Shown here: one piece after another, positions 36,352-46,415 of the stretch
How positions within the stretch are numbered: the first letter of the stretch is position 1
Layout: each line of letters opens with the position of its first letter
Source: Methylovirgula sp. 4M-Z18
GTDB lineage: Bacteria; Pseudomonadota; Alphaproteobacteria; Rhizobiales; Beijerinckiaceae
Direction of reading: 5' to 3'
Length of the DNA: 64,000 nucleotides
Assembly (NCBI RefSeq): GCF_037890675.1
Contig: NZ_CP149574.1
Span: 3,882,874 to 3,946,873, forward strand
Notes under the pieces: model-generated
What the model saw: only the letters and a program-made list of their open reading frames with translations
The model's database searches: none
What the model was told of the DNA's origin: nothing
Made by a program: the position numbers and the translations under genes

Positions 36352-36825
36352 ATGACGAAATTTCTGTCGACTAAGATTGTCACACCGCTACTCGCCGGCA
36401 CTTTCATCTTAAGCCTTGCAGGCTCGCCCGGGGCGCAGGCGCAGGAGGCTTTCGCCGGTACGTGGACCATCAGCAAGGCCGACACTGCCCCTTGGGCCTC
36501 CGCCCCGCCGAAACCCGACGACGAGCTCAAGCTCCTCATGGGCAAGACCGTGAGCTTCCTCAAGACCCGCATCGACGGCCCCAGGCCCGTGCGCTGCGCC
36601 AAGCTCAAATACGAGATCAAGGACTATACGCCGGACATGCTGTTCCAGGGTACCCTCAGCGCCGACCCGGCCAAGCAGGCGGCTGCGCTCGGCTTCAAAG
36701 GTGAGACGATCAAGACGCTCGAGACCGGCTGCGGCAACGAACTCGACTACCACATGGTCGACGCCAACACAGTGCTGTTCGGCCTGAACGACCGCGTCTA
36801 CACGCTCGCCCGCAAGATGCCTTAG
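36352..36825 (+). CDS. Small secreted beta-rich protein of unknown function
   Basis: The product has 157 residues. The signal peptide is MTKFLSTKIVTPLLAGTFIL with cleavage near GAQAQ-EAFAG. The mature part opens with FAGTWTISKADTAPW, reminiscent of lipocalin-like folds (GTW start), and ends in YHMVDANTVLFGLNDRVYTLAR, a beta hairpin pattern. Two cysteines (RCAKLKYE; GCGNELDY) may pair. I choose ATG 36352 because it begins the signal peptide. The function is not known. Confidence 0.72.
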   Translation: MTKFLSTKIVTPLLAGTFILSLAGSPGAQAQEAFAGTWTISKADTAPWASAPPKPDDELKLLMGKTVSFLKTRIDGPRPVRCAKLKYEIKDYTPDMLFQGTLSADPAKQAAALGFKGETIKTLETGCGNELDYHMVDANTVLFGLNDRVYTLARKMP

Positions 36826-36853
36826 GAGAGCATAGTCCCAAAACGTGGGGAAC

Positions 36854-37714
36854 TCAGACCGCGCCGCCCCAACAATCCAATCCGATGTCCAGCGTCGGCG
36901 CGCTGTGGGTGATCCATCCGATTGACATCAGATCGACCCCCGAGGCCGCGATTTCAGGAGCTGTCTCTGGCGTCACCCGGCCTGAAGCTTCGGTGATCGC
37001 GCGGCCGGCAACCATGCGGACGGCTTGGCGCAATTGGTCCAACGACATGTTGTCGAGCAGCACGGCATCGGCACCAACACTCAACGCCTCCTCCAATTGT
37101 TCCAGAGTGTCGACCTCCACCTCGATCTTGACGAGATGGCCAACGCCGGCCCGCACCCGCTCGATCGCGGTGCGAACGCCGCCCACCATCGCGATGTGAT
37201 TGTCCTTGATCAGCACGGCATCATCGAGACCGAACCGATGATTGCTGCCGCCCCCTGCCCGCACCGCATATTTTTCCAGCGCCCGCAAACCGGGTGTCGT
37301 CTTGCGGGTGCAGACGATGCGCGCTTTGTGTCCCGCAACCGCCGCGACAATGGACGCGGTCGCTGAGGCGATGCCGCTCAGCCGGCACAGAAAGTTCAGC
37401 GCCGTCCGCTCACCCGAGAGAAGCGCGCGCGCCGGGCCATGAATGAGCGCAATCGTCTGCCCCGGCTCCAGGCGGGCGCCGTCATCGCATTGGCGGCTGA
37501 TCTCCATCCGCTCCTCGAGGAGCCGCCAGGCCAGCGCCGCGACGTCAATGCCCGCCAGGACGCCGGGCTGGCGCGCTATCAGTGCGGCACTGAAGACAAG
37601 ATCGGCGGGTGCCAATGCGTCGGTGGTCAGATCGCCGGCACGGCCGAGGTCTTCGAGCAGGGCGTTTCGCACGACGGGCTCGATCATAATGGTGGGCAGG
37701 GGATAAAATGGCAT
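36854..37714 (-). CDS. nadC: Nicotinate-nucleotide pyrophosphorylase (quinolinate phosphoribosyltransferase)
   Basis: Converts quinolinate and PRPP to nicotinate mononucleotide, third step of de novo NAD synthesis. It has 286 residues with the expected motifs: RTALNFLCRLSGIAS, the ARIVCTRKTTPGLRALEKYAVRAGGG substrate-binding stretch, DAVLIKDNHI, KIEVEVDTLEQ, DAVLLDNMS and the C-terminal EASGRVTPE. It lies 12 bases after nadB in the nadA-nadB-nadC operon. A second ATG (MIEPVVRN, 37687) could be the real start. Confidence 0.96.
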   Translation of the reverse strand: MPFYPLPTIMIEPVVRNALLEDLGRAGDLTTDALAPADLVFSAALIARQPGVLAGIDVAALAWRLLEERMEISRQCDDGARLEPGQTIALIHGPARALLSGERTALNFLCRLSGIASATASIVAAVAGHKARIVCTRKTTPGLRALEKYAVRAGGGSNHRFGLDDAVLIKDNHIAMVGGVRTAIERVRAGVGHLVKIEVEVDTLEQLEEALSVGADAVLLDNMSLDQLRQAVRMVAGRAITEASGRVTPETAPEIAASGVDLMSIGWITHSAPTLDIGLDCWGGAV

Positions 37715-37726
37715 GGTCTCGCTCGT

Positions 37727-39268
37727 TCAGGCGATGAGGGGCTGGTCAATCGGAGAAAGGTCGCGTGCGGTTGACAATGCCTCGTCAAGGCACAGCACGG
37801 ACCGTCTGGGAATGGCGTCACGCATGGGAAAATCGGTCCGCCAATGGGCGCCGCGGCTTTCCTGCCGGCGCCAGGCGGCAACGGCCATTATCAGGCCGGT
37901 GAGCGCCGGATCAGCGGCCGGCCCGCGGCTGTGCGCAATCGGGAGCAGCATGCGGATCATCTCCTCCAAGCCGCGTCCGTCCCGCAGAACACCGAGCCCG
38001 CGCGAGAGAATGGCGCGAAGGCTGGACGGATCGGACGCGCAAGGGAGCCCGATCTCACGTGGCCGCACCGACCGCCCCGCATCTGCGCCGGCCACGCTCT
38101 GCGCGACCCATCCCGCACATACGACGGCTTCCAGCAGCGAATTGCTGGCGAGCCGATTGGCGCCGTGGAGCCCTGTTGCGGCCGCCTCGCCGCAAGCCCA
38201 CAGTCCCGGCACGCTACTGCGTCCTGATGCGTCCACGGCGATGCCGCCCATGTGGTAGTGAACCGCCGGCTGGATCGGGATCAATTGGGTGGCCGGATCG
38301 ATCCCGGCCGCCCGGCAGGCCGCGGTGATGACCGGGAAGTGCTCGGCGAAATGCGCACCGGGCTTGACGCGCGCATCCAAAAAGGTCGCGTGCCCCGCGC
38401 TGAGGCGCCGCCACACGCCGCGCGCGACAATATCGCGGGAGGCGAGTTCGGCCCCAGGCTCGCCGGCGAGGAACCGGTCGCCGGTCTCATCGACCAGCAA
38501 CGCCCCTTCCCCACGCACCGCCTCGCTGATGAGCGGCGCCGGACGATGCGGCCCGGCCAGTGCGGTCGGGTGGAACTGAATGAACTCGAGGTCCGCCAGC
38601 TGCGCCCCGGCGCGGGCGGCCAGCGCCAATCCCTGACCGAAGCTGCCATCGGGATTGGTGGTCTGCGTGAACAGGCCGCCGATGCCGCCGGTCGCGATGA
38701 CAACGCGGTTGGTCGGAAGCGTTGCGCCGCCGCGCGGACCGGCGACCAGCACGCCGCGCAGCACGCCATCCTCCACGAGCAAGCGCCTCGCCTCGAACCC
38801 TTCAAGCACAGTGATCGACGGCGTGGCGCGCGCCGCGGCCGCGAGCGCGCGCACGATCTCCCGTCCCGTGCCGTCGCCAGCCGCATGGACGATCCGCCGG
38901 CGGCCGTGCGCCGCCTCCAGCCCCAGCGCCAGCGCGCCATCCGGCATGCGATCGAAACGAACGCCGAGACGGCATAGGGCTTCGATGGCCGCCGGCGCCG
39001 CCGCGGTAATCCGCGCGGCCGCCTCACGGTCGCAAAGACCATCGCCGGCGGCCAGCGTGTCGTCGAGATGCAGCGACGGGCTGTCATCCGTCCCCATGCT
39101 CGCCGCCAGGCCGCCCTGGGCCCAAACACTCGAAGACTCCGCGCCGAGCCGTCCCTTCGACAGCAAGATCACCGGCTGAGGCGCCAGCCGCAGAGCGGTC
39201 ATCAGGCCTGCGATGCCGGCGCCAATGATCACCGGCTGACCGGCCAGCTTCAAAAGATCGCGGGTCAT
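37727..39268 (-). CDS. nadB: L-aspartate oxidase
   Basis: FAD enzyme oxidising L-aspartate to iminoaspartate for NAD synthesis. It has 513 residues. The dinucleotide site is [17 protein letters not shown], followed by [29 protein letters not shown], the FIQFHPTAL active-site segment, SEAVRGEGA and the C-terminal FAD contact [18 protein letters not shown]. The start at 39268 overlaps the nadA stop by 4 bases (ATGA). Longer 5' readings overlap nadA and are rejected. Confidence 0.96.
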   Translation of the reverse strand: MTRDLLKLAGQPVIIGAGIAGLMTALRLAPQPVILLSKGRLGAESSSVWAQGGLAASMGTDDSPSLHLDDTLAAGDGLCDREAAARITAAAPAAIEALCRLGVRFDRMPDGALALGLEAAHGRRRIVHAAGDGTGREIVRALAAAARATPSITVLEGFEARRLLVEDGVLRGVLVAGPRGGATLPTNRVVIATGGIGGLFTQTTNPDGSFGQGLALAARAGAQLADLEFIQFHPTALAGPHRPAPLISEAVRGEGALLVDETGDRFLAGEPGAELASRDIVARGVWRRLSAGHATFLDARVKPGAHFAEHFPVITAACRAAGIDPATQLIPIQPAVHYHMGGIAVDASGRSSVPGLWACGEAAATGLHGANRLASNSLLEAVVCAGWVAQSVAGADAGRSVRPREIGLPCASDPSSLRAILSRGLGVLRDGRGLEEMIRMLLPIAHSRGPAADPALTGLIMAVAAWRRQESRGAHWRTDFPMRDAIPRRSVLCLDEALSTARDLSPIDQPLIA

Positions 39269-40230
39269 AGGGCTAGCATCCTCTCGACGGCGCGGCGCGC
39301 TTGATCGGCCACCGCCGGATCGACCTCCACCACGTGCTCGTTCCTCTCCAGCGCGCGGCGGATGTTGCGCAACGTGATCCGTTTCATATGCGGGCACAGA
39401 TTGCACGGCCGGACAAAATCGAGGTCCGGCCGCTGGGCGGCAATGTTGTCGCTCATCGAACATTCGGTCAGCAGGACGATCCGGCCAGCCCGTTGCGCTC
39501 CGACATAATCGGACATGGCCGCCGTGGAACCGGAAAAATCCGCCGCCGCGACAACCTCCGGCGGGCATTCCGGATGGGCCAGCACCACGACGTCGGGATA
39601 GGCCTCGCGCAATTCGGCGATATCGGCGGGCGTGAAGCGCTCGTGCACCTCGCAATGGCCTTTCCAGGCGATGATCTCGACATTCGTCTCGGCGGCGACG
39701 TTCTTAGCGAGATATTCGTCCGGCAGCATGATCACGCGCGATGCGCCGAACGATTCCACGACCTTGCGCGCATTGCCCGACGTGCAGCAGATGTCGACTT
39801 CGGCCTTCACATCCGCCGAGGTATTGACGTAGGCGATGACCGGAACGCCGGGATAGCGCTGGCGCAGCAGGCGGACATCGGCGGGCGTGATGGAATCGGC
39901 GAGCGAACAGCCGGCCGCGAGATCGGGAATGAGCACCGTCTTTTGCGGATTGAGCAATTTGGCGGTCTCGGCCATGAACCGCACACCGGCGAGGACGATC
40001 GTCTGCGCCTCGACCCTGGTCGCCTCGCGGGCCAGTGCAAGGCTGTCGCCGACAATGTCGGCGACGCAGTGAAAGATTTCCGGGGTCTGATAATTGTGCG
40101 CGAGGATGACCGCGTTGCGCGTGCGCTTCAACGCCAGAATGGCCTCGATATCCGTTTCGAACACCGGCCATTCGGCGGGCGGGATCACGGTACGGACGCG
40201 ATCGTAAAGGGCGGCAGCGGATTCGTTCAT
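39265..40230 (-). CDS. nadA: Quinolinate synthase A
   Basis: [4Fe-4S] enzyme condensing iminoaspartate with dihydroxyacetone phosphate to quinolinate. It has 321 residues. The family segments are [77 protein letters not shown] and [13 protein letters not shown], with the cluster cysteines in CCTSGN, CPPE and CNLC. First gene of nadABC. Its ribosome-binding GGAG is inside the promoter-proximal palindromic operator. Confidence 0.96.
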   Translation of the reverse strand: MNESAAALYDRVRTVIPPAEWPVFETDIEAILALKRTRNAVILAHNYQTPEIFHCVADIVGDSLALAREATRVEAQTIVLAGVRFMAETAKLLNPQKTVLIPDLAAGCSLADSITPADVRLLRQRYPGVPVIAYVNTSADVKAEVDICCTSGNARKVVESFGASRVIMLPDEYLAKNVAAETNVEIIAWKGHCEVHERFTPADIAELREAYPDVVVLAHPECPPEVVAAADFSGSTAAMSDYVGAQRAGRIVLLTECSMSDNIAAQRPDLDFVRPCNLCPHMKRITLRNIRRALERNEHVVEVDPAVADQARRAVERMLAL

Positions 40231-40234
40231 TTTT

Positions 40235-40253
40235 TATACTCCAGTTGAGTATA
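40235..40253. promoter_or_regulatory. NrtR-type operator 1, overlapping the nadA ribosome site
   Basis: A 19-bp palindrome, TATACTC-N5-GAGTATA with spacer CAGTT. It ends 5 bases from the nadA start codon (40228-40230). The GGAG read on the minus strand (40242-40239) lies within it. A bound repressor would cover the start region of nadA. Confidence 0.8.
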
Positions 40254-40266
40254 ATTAGTATACAAA

Positions 40267-40285
40267 TATACTCAAGATGAGTATA
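40267..40285. promoter_or_regulatory. NrtR-type operator 2
   Basis: A second 19-bp palindrome with identical arms, TATACTC-N5-GAGTATA (spacer AAGAT). Its centre is 32 bp from that of operator 1, about three helical turns, so two dimers would lie on the same face of the DNA. Confidence 0.8.
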
Positions 40286-40321
40286 TATCGATAATATGAA
40301 CCCTCGCTGGAATTTGTCAAC

Positions 40322-41269
40322 TCAGGCGCGGGTGAGTGGTGGTTTCGTGCCGGCGACGGCGCGCTCGGCCAGCACCTCACGGCGGAACCGATAGAGCTTA
40401 GCCGGACGCCCCAGCTTCTCCGCCGCGGTCTGGCCGGTCTCCTCGATGAGTTCCTGTTGTTCGATCAGCCGGCGGAAATTCGGCTTGTGCACCAGGCGCC
40501 CCGCCAGCGCTTCCACCGCGCGCTGCAGATCGAGCAGCGTGAACGTCGGCGGCATCAGCTCGAACACCACGGGCCGGTATTTGATTTTGGCCCGCAGCCG
40601 CGCAATGGCGGTCGCCAGAATGCGGCGGTGATCGCCAGCCATCGCCCGGCCGGGAATCGTTGCGGCGCCCTTGCCCGAGCCGGCACGCATGGCCTCAGAA
40701 ACAAGGCCGGCCTCGTACATCAACTCATAGCGTTGCAGGATCAATTCCTCGTTCCAGGGCGCGCCATCGAGGCCGAAGGTGACCGCGACGCGCTCCTCGC
40801 GCCCGCGTCGCTGAGCGGCATTGCCGGCCGCGCCGACCCAGGTGCGCAGCGGGGACATCAAGGCGCTTTCAAAAAAGGGCGGAGGGCCGGCGCGGCGATC
40901 CTCCCAGGGAAAATACTCGTACCAGTTGCGCCATCCAGCCTCGCTATCCCCCCTCGTACCGACCTCGCGGGCCGCGCCGGCCTCGCGGGTGAGACCCAGA
41001 TAGCTGATCGAAATGACCCGGTTTCCGAGGCCCGCGCCGTCCCGATCGCGATCGGCAAACGTATAAAGCTGCTCGATGTAGCCCAGCGGATGGCCGGTTT
41101 GCCGCTCGACCCAGGTTCGCAGTCCAGATTGCAACGAACGGTCGCCCTGGCCAAAATCGCCGGACGGCAGCGCCGAACCATCGCCAATCGTCATGACGCG
41201 CGGTTCGCCAGCGGTGACGGCCGCGAGAACCGCAACCAGATCAACCGAGAGGTCGGTTTTCGTCAGCAT
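40322..41269 (-). CDS. nrtR: NrtR-type Nudix-related transcriptional repressor of NAD synthesis
   Basis: The product has 315 residues. The N-terminal Nudix-like domain (residues 1-150: SVDLVAVLAAVTAGEPRVMT, SLQSGLRTWVERQTGHPLGYIEQLYTF) occupies the position of a Nudix box that is degenerate, as in ADP-ribose-sensing NrtR proteins. The C-terminal winged helix is FELMPPTFTLLDLQRAVEAL to KPNFRRLIEQQELIEETGQ, followed by GRPAKLYRFRREVL. The gene is immediately upstream of nadABC in the same direction, with the paired palindromes in between. ATG 41269 has AGGG 8 bases upstream; a TTG at 41287 is an alternative. Confidence 0.88.
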   Translation of the reverse strand: MLTKTDLSVDLVAVLAAVTAGEPRVMTIGDGSALPSGDFGQGDRSLQSGLRTWVERQTGHPLGYIEQLYTFADRDRDGAGLGNRVISISYLGLTREAGAAREVGTRGDSEAGWRNWYEYFPWEDRRAGPPPFFESALMSPLRTWVGAAGNAAQRRGREERVAVTFGLDGAPWNEELILQRYELMYEAGLVSEAMRAGSGKGAATIPGRAMAGDHRRILATAIARLRAKIKYRPVVFELMPPTFTLLDLQRAVEALAGRLVHKPNFRRLIEQQELIEETGQTAAEKLGRPAKLYRFRREVLAERAVAGTKPPLTRA

Positions 41270-41565
41270 CGGTAAACCCTGAAGCAACGCAGTGAGAGCT
41301 CCTCTCGATTGCGATCCCCTTCGTCGAACAGCGTGAAACTTCGTCAGACCGGATTCTGTTGTTACACTATCAGTTGCATGGCGTCTCCTTCAACTCGGAA
41401 CACACCGATGGTCTCGCATTGAATCTGCTTTCGCCGACGAGAAAGGATGCCTTGCCAAGGCCCGCCGGGATTCACCAAGGCTTGGTCCTACGACCATTGA
41501 AATCTTCGTCAAAGACGGCAGATACTGTGGATCTTGCCCTCTCATGTAGCTGGATTGGTCTCCCC

Positions 41566-42513
41566 ATGAAAACATATGAACTCGGTCGATCTGGGCTCAA
41601 GGTTGCCCCTTGGGCATTTGGTGGCAATGTATTTGGGTGGACAGCCGACCAAAACACGAGCTTTCAACTCCTGGATCAGTTCGTCGACCGAGGCTTTAAT
41701 CTCATCGACACGGCGGACATCTATTCGCGCTGGATTCCCGGCCACACCGGCGGCGAGTCGGAAACAATCATCGGAACGTGGCTGTCCCAGCGGGCCGGGC
41801 GCCGCGCGAAGGTTGTGATTGCGACGAAAGTGGGCATGGAGATGGCCGATGGCAAAGGGCTTTCCCGTGCCCATATACGGCGAGCGGTAGATGCCTCTTT
41901 GGCGCGATTAAAGACCGATTATATTGATCTTTACCAATCCCATGAGGATGATCCCGCAACGCCGCTCGAGGAGACGCTGGAGACTTATCGCGAGCTCATC
42001 GGTGCGGGCAAAGTGCGTGCGATCGGCGCGTCCAACTATTCCGCGCCTCGGCTTGCCGCAGCGCTCGAACTCGCGCGCGAGAAGGGCTTACCGCGTTACG
42101 AAACCATACAGCCTTTGTACAATCTCTATTCGCGGAGCGAATTCGAAGGGCCATTGGCGGAATTGGCCGACAAGGAGGGATTGGGTGTAATCCCCTATTA
42201 TGGCCTCGCCGCGGGTTTTCTGACCGGTAAATATCGAACGCAAGCGGACGTTGGAACGAGCGCCCGCGCGTATCGCGTCAAAGATATGATCAACGACCGT
42301 GGATTGCGCATTCTCGACGCGCTGGCGCAAGTGGGCAAAGATGTGAACGCCACATCCGCGCAGGTTGCGCTTGCCTGGCTCAGGGCGAAGAAATGTATTC
42401 CGATCGCCAGCGCGACGAGCTTGGAGCAGGCGGATGAACTCGCGCATTTCGTTGACGTTATCCTCGATGACGAGGCGGTTCACCGTTTGGACGAAGCGAG
42501 CAGCGTTCCTTAA
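41566..42513 (+). CDS. Aldo/keto reductase
   Basis: NADPH-dependent TIM-barrel reductase of 315 residues. The catalytic tetrad is visible: D and Y in FNLIDTADIYSRW, K in VVIATKVG, and H in LYQSHEDD. The cofactor segment IGASNYSAPRLAAALE and a C-terminal IASATSLEQADEL complete the fold. The start at 41566 (MKTYELGRSGLKV) matches the family; in-frame codons back to 41359 add unrelated sequence. Natural substrate unknown. It is a single-gene unit with 278 gene-free bases before it and 243 after. Confidence 0.9.
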   Translation: MKTYELGRSGLKVAPWAFGGNVFGWTADQNTSFQLLDQFVDRGFNLIDTADIYSRWIPGHTGGESETIIGTWLSQRAGRRAKVVIATKVGMEMADGKGLSRAHIRRAVDASLARLKTDYIDLYQSHEDDPATPLEETLETYRELIGAGKVRAIGASNYSAPRLAAALELAREKGLPRYETIQPLYNLYSRSEFEGPLAELADKEGLGVIPYYGLAAGFLTGKYRTQADVGTSARAYRVKDMINDRGLRILDALAQVGKDVNATSAQVALAWLRAKKCIPIASATSLEQADELAHFVDVILDDEAVHRLDEASSVP

Positions 42514-42681
42514 GATTTAGAATTGACAGTCGCGTAAGATCGAGACCGGAAATACGTTCTTCCATGGATTTGCCCGCTCGTGTGCTTGCATAGCAAGGCC
42601 GTGGGCGCCGTGTAGGCGGAAGGCGCCCAGAGGGCGCTTGCTAGTCGTTTGAATTTTCTGTGAGCGGCCGCTCTATATTCA

Positions 42682-42695
42682 TTGACCTCGATCAA
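42682..42695. promoter_or_regulatory. FixK/FNR-type box before alcohol dehydrogenase
   Basis: TTGACCTCGATCAA, exact TTGA-N6-TCAA, ends 61 bases before the ATG at 42757. Confidence 0.75.
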
Positions 42696-42756
42696 TGTCA
42701 TGTCCTGTCGGGACCCTACTCTGCGCCGCGCTGAACGCAACGAGGGAATTCTCGAC

Positions 42757-43782
42757 ATGGCGAAGACAATGAAAGCTGCGGTGGTTCACGAATTCGGCAA
42801 GCCTCTTCGAATCGAAGAAGTGCCAGTCCCAACACCGGGGTATGGCGAAGTGCTCGTAAAGATCGTCGCCTCCGGCGTCTGCCATACGGACCTTCACGCG
42901 GCTGCAGGTGATTGGCCGGTAAAGCCGACGGTGCCGTTCATACCCGGGCACGAAGGCGCGGGCATCGTCGCAGCCGTCGGCCCCGGCGTCGTCGCGCTGA
43001 AGGAGGGCGACGCAGTCGGTACGGCCTGGCTTCATGACGCCTGCGGCCGCTGTGAGTTCTGCGGGACGGGATGGGAGACGCTCTGCGAGCACCAACACAT
43101 GAGCGGTTATACGGTCAACGGCAGCTTCGCCGAATATGCGATCGGCGCTGCCGACTATGTCGCTCGTCTGCCCAAGGATGGGGACTTCGCCGAGCTGGCG
43201 CCCATCCTCTGTGCGGGGGTCACAACTTACAAAGGTATTAAGGAAACCGAGGCACGACCGGGTGAGTGGCTCGCCATCTCCGGCATTGGCGGCCTCGGCC
43301 ATATCGCCATCCAATACGCCAAGGCGATGGGGCTGCATGTCGTGGCCCTTGATGTGACTGAGGAAAAGCTGGAACTTGCGCGTCGGCTCGGCGCCGAAGT
43401 CGCCATCAACGCCAGGTCCCAAGATGCGGCGGCGCAGGTGATCAAGGAAACCAACGGGGGCGCGCATGGGGTGCTCGTAACGGCGGTGTCCGTGCCCGCT
43501 TTTACACAGGCGCTCGGCATGGTACGCCGTAAGGGCACCATCGCCCTCAGCGCGCTGCCGCCGGGCGATTTTCCGACACCTATCTTTGACGTCGTGCTGA
43601 AGCGTATCACCATCCGCGGATCCATCGTTGGCACGCGCCAAGACCTCGCCGAAGCGGTGCAGTTCGCTGCCGAGGGCAAAGTCAAGGCCCATATCCACAA
43701 GGCAAAGCTCGAAGACATCAACACGATCTTCGACAACCTCGACAGGGGTCGGGTCGATGGCCGCATGGTCATGACCTTCTGA
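42757..43782 (+). CDS. adhP: Zinc-dependent alcohol dehydrogenase (AdhP type)
   Basis: NAD-dependent alcohol/aldehyde interconversion, probably ethanol/acetaldehyde. It has 341 residues. Catalytic zinc ligands lie in GVCHTDLH (Cys) and PGHEGAGIV (His, Glu). The structural zinc loop is [15 protein letters not shown]. The Rossmann motif is [18 protein letters not shown]. The ATG at 42757 has GAGGGA upstream, and an exact FixK/FNR-type box lies 61 bases before it, suggesting induction at low oxygen. It is monocistronic; the next gene is about 380 bases away. Confidence 0.93.
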   Translation: MAKTMKAAVVHEFGKPLRIEEVPVPTPGYGEVLVKIVASGVCHTDLHAAAGDWPVKPTVPFIPGHEGAGIVAAVGPGVVALKEGDAVGTAWLHDACGRCEFCGTGWETLCEHQHMSGYTVNGSFAEYAIGAADYVARLPKDGDFAELAPILCAGVTTYKGIKETEARPGEWLAISGIGGLGHIAIQYAKAMGLHVVALDVTEEKLELARRLGAEVAINARSQDAAAQVIKETNGGAHGVLVTAVSVPAFTQALGMVRRKGTIALSALPPGDFPTPIFDVVLKRITIRGSIVGTRQDLAEAVQFAAEGKVKAHIHKAKLEDINTIFDNLDRGRVDGRMVMTF

Positions 43783-44164
43783 CCAACCGAGATTCGCCAC
43801 CACGATTGCCTTCGTAGCCAGGCCCGACGAGATTGGAGGTCGCTTTTGCGAGGACTGTCGCGCATCCGACGTAACGGACGCGACAATCGGCCCAATGCGC
43901 CCGGGTGTCAGATCGTGCGCTTTCCATCCACCGTATGCCAAAGCGCTTTGGCCTGAAAGCGAGGAGATGATGGGCGAGCGCTTCTGACACGAGGGCCCTA
44001 CCGGGAAGGTAGCACGCTGCGCTATTAATGGCTGACTCACAATTCACCCTCGACCCTTGTGTCGCGGCTCCTCCGAGTCCTTGCGTTGGATCAACGCGAT
44101 CCTTGAGCAGGATGTGCTATGCGCATTTGGCGCCGGCGTGAAGTCGGTGCGAAGGTGAACGCGG
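43783..44164. other. Gene-free stretch with FixK/FNR-like half-site
   Basis: About 380 bases. No coding frame with protein-like composition or ribosome site was found. Near its end is a box TTGCGTTGGATCAA (44081-44094), one base away from TTGA-N6-TCAA and 70 bases before the next ATG. Confidence 0.45.
44081..44094. promoter_or_regulatory. FixK/FNR-like box (one mismatch) before the DUF302 gene
   Basis: TTGCGTTGGATCAA differs from TTGA-N6-TCAA only at the fourth base and ends 70 bases before the start at 44165. Confidence 0.5.
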
Positions 44165-44494
44165 ATGAGTTACCATATGAGCAAGGCCATTGAGACCTCA
44201 TTTGACGAGGCGGCAGCCCGTGTTACCGAGGCCCTTAAGGTGGGTGTCGATTACGCGCCCTACATGATCCTCGGCGCATGCAATCCGCATCTGGCGTGGC
44301 GCGCTCTCCAAGTTGAAGACAAGATCGACACGATGCCGCCTTGCAATGTCGTCGTCAGAGAGGAAAGGCCTGGCCCAATAGAAGTTACCGCGATCGATCC
44401 CGTCGCATCCATGTCAGCGATTGGCGATCCAAAACTTGCCAAAATCGCCGACGGCGTTCGGCACCTTCTCACCGAAGTCATCCAGCAGCTTTAG
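44165..44494 (+). CDS. DUF302-family protein with an internal gap
   Basis: Small cytoplasmic protein of 109 residues. The start MSYHMSKAIETSFDEAAARV and the centre YMILGACNPHLAWRALQ with MPPCNVVVRE match DUF302 proteins closely. The usual segment between the first helix and YxILGACNP (about 20 residues, EGFGVLTEID-type) is missing: ALKVGVDYAPYMIL joins the two parts in frame. Family members are normally near 130 residues. Function of DUF302 is unknown. It heads a probable operon with the P-type ATPase (28 bases downstream), thioredoxin and MgtC-like protein. Confidence 0.8.
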   Translation: MSYHMSKAIETSFDEAAARVTEALKVGVDYAPYMILGACNPHLAWRALQVEDKIDTMPPCNVVVREERPGPIEVTAIDPVASMSAIGDPKLAKIADGVRHLLTEVIQQL

Positions 44495-44522
44495 CGTCGC
44501 CAGCCCCATCTAAGGATGTCAC

Positions 44523-46415
44523 ATGAACGAGACCGTGCTGCGAAGATTCCTCCTCATTGTAGCAGCGGTCGGTCTCGCCACGGGGCTGATCGTTCCCTAT
44601 ACTGGGCTGAACGCCGTACGGCCCGCTCCCGTGTGGACCATTGCCACGTTGCCGGCGGTCATCGCCCTAGCGATATCTATTCTACGTGACCTGTGGATCG
44701 GCCGACTCGGCGTCGATGCGATCGCATTGGTGTCAATGTCGGCTGCGCTTGCGCTCGGCCAGCCGCTCGCAGCGGTGGTCGTGGCCATCATGTATTCGGG
44801 GGGCACCGTTCTCGAGGATTTCGCGCGCGGCCGCGCCGAGCATGATTTGACCTTGCTAAGCGACAAATCGCCGCGCGATGCGCACCGCCTTTCAGGCGGA
44901 GCGACCGAAACTATCCCCGCCGACCAAATTTGTGTAGGCGACGAATTGCTGGTGCAAGCTGGCGAGCTATTGCCCGTGGACGGCATCCTTATCGACGCTC
45001 TAGCCAGCATCGACGAGTCCGCGGTAACCGGCGAGCCGCTTCCGGAAAAACGCGTTCGTGGTGACGTACTTCGCAGTGGCACGACTAACGCAGGCGAAGC
45101 GTTCCGCATGCGCGCATCGGCGGTCGCAAGCCAAAGCACGTATGCTGCCATCGTTCGAATGGTTGCGGCTGCCCAAACGGCGAAAGCACCCTTCATTCGC
45201 ATGGCCGACCGGTTCGCCGTCATAATGCTACCGGCGACACTGATCTTCTCGGCCATTGCCTGGTATTTTTCTGGTGATCCAGTCCGAGCCCTCGCGGTGC
45301 TGGTGGTCGCCACGCCCTGCCCTCTCATCCTTGCTGCCCCAGTTGCTTTCATCGGCGGCATCTCGCGCTCGGCGCAAATCGGTGTGCTGATGAAAGGAAG
45401 CGCGGCGTTGGAGGCACTGGCCAAAGTGCGAACGGTGATATTCGACAAGACGGGGACGCTGACGCACGGTGGTACAGAACTCATCTATACCGACGTCGCA
45501 CCAGACGTGGATCAAAACGAAGTGATACGACTGTTAGCTTCGCTCGAACAAGCATCGCATCACGTACTAGCGGAAACGATTGTCGTGCATGCCCGTAGGA
45601 TGGGACTAACGCTTTTCCGCCCTGATGACGTTAGGGAGCACCGCGGCTCGGGGCTGGAAGGAATCGTCGACGGGATCGCCATACTCGCTGGCTCGCAAAA
45701 GCTCGTTCTTGCAAACAACCCGCTGCCCAAATGGGCAAAGGAACGCGTCGATCACGACGATGGACAGGCATTGCTAAGGGTCTTCGTGGCACTAGACAGT
45801 AAGCTGGCTGCGCTGTTCACCTTTGGCGACACATTGCGCCCGGACGCGCTCGACACGCTGAACGACCTTCGCTCGGCGGGATTGTCTCGACGTCTGATGC
45901 TCACGGGCGATGACGACGCGGCCGCGTCGCACGTTGCCAAGGCTCTAGGCATCGACTCATTCTTTGCCAATGCTACCCCCACCACCAAGGTCGCGGTCGT
46001 GAAGGCAGAACAACTTCTCGCTCCAACGATGATGGTTGGCGACGGAATCAACGATGCACCGGCGCTGGCAACCGCAACCGTCGGTGTCGCAGTGGGTGTG
46101 CGCGGCGCGACGGCATCAAGCCAGGCGGCCGACATCGTTCTCTTGTCAAACCGTCTTCAGCCCTTGGCAGACGCCGTTCTGATTGCGCAGCGGACACGGT
46201 CAATCGCGTGGCAGAGCATCGTCGTGGGACTCACACTTTCCGGGGTGGCGATGATCGCAGCAGCATTCGGCATGATTGCTCCGGTTGGTGGAGCGATACT
46301 GCAGGAGTTCATCGATGTCGCCGTCATCTTGAATGCGCTTCGCACGCTGCGTGAGGGTGATCGCGCTAACCGCCCCGTTGCCATTGACAACGATCAAACA
46401 CTTTTCGAGGCATAA
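44523..46415 (+). CDS. Heavy-metal P1B-type ATPase (TPC motif)
   Basis: Inner-membrane metal pump of 630 residues. There is no N-terminal metal-binding domain; it opens with helices (FLLIVAAVGLATGLIVPYTG). The actuator has SAVTGE. The membrane metal site is TPCPL (about residue 263) instead of CPC. Phosphorylation site DKTGTLTHG (about residue 307). The usual SEHPLA-type loop reads SHHVLAETIV, so the HP dipeptide is altered. Hinge GDGINDAPAL. TPC-type pumps form a poorly characterised P1B subgroup. It lies between DUF302 and thioredoxin genes; metal and direction of transport are unknown. Confidence 0.88.
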   Translation: MNETVLRRFLLIVAAVGLATGLIVPYTGLNAVRPAPVWTIATLPAVIALAISILRDLWIGRLGVDAIALVSMSAALALGQPLAAVVVAIMYSGGTVLEDFARGRAEHDLTLLSDKSPRDAHRLSGGATETIPADQICVGDELLVQAGELLPVDGILIDALASIDESAVTGEPLPEKRVRGDVLRSGTTNAGEAFRMRASAVASQSTYAAIVRMVAAAQTAKAPFIRMADRFAVIMLPATLIFSAIAWYFSGDPVRALAVLVVATPCPLILAAPVAFIGGISRSAQIGVLMKGSAALEALAKVRTVIFDKTGTLTHGGTELIYTDVAPDVDQNEVIRLLASLEQASHHVLAETIVVHARRMGLTLFRPDDVREHRGSGLEGIVDGIAILAGSQKLVLANNPLPKWAKERVDHDDGQALLRVFVALDSKLAALFTFGDTLRPDALDTLNDLRSAGLSRRLMLTGDDDAAASHVAKALGIDSFFANATPTTKVAVVKAEQLLAPTMMVGDGINDAPALATATVGVAVGVRGATASSQAADIVLLSNRLQPLADAVLIAQRTRSIAWQSIVVGLTLSGVAMIAAAFGMIAPVGGAILQEFIDVAVILNALRTLREGDRANRPVAIDNDQTLFEA

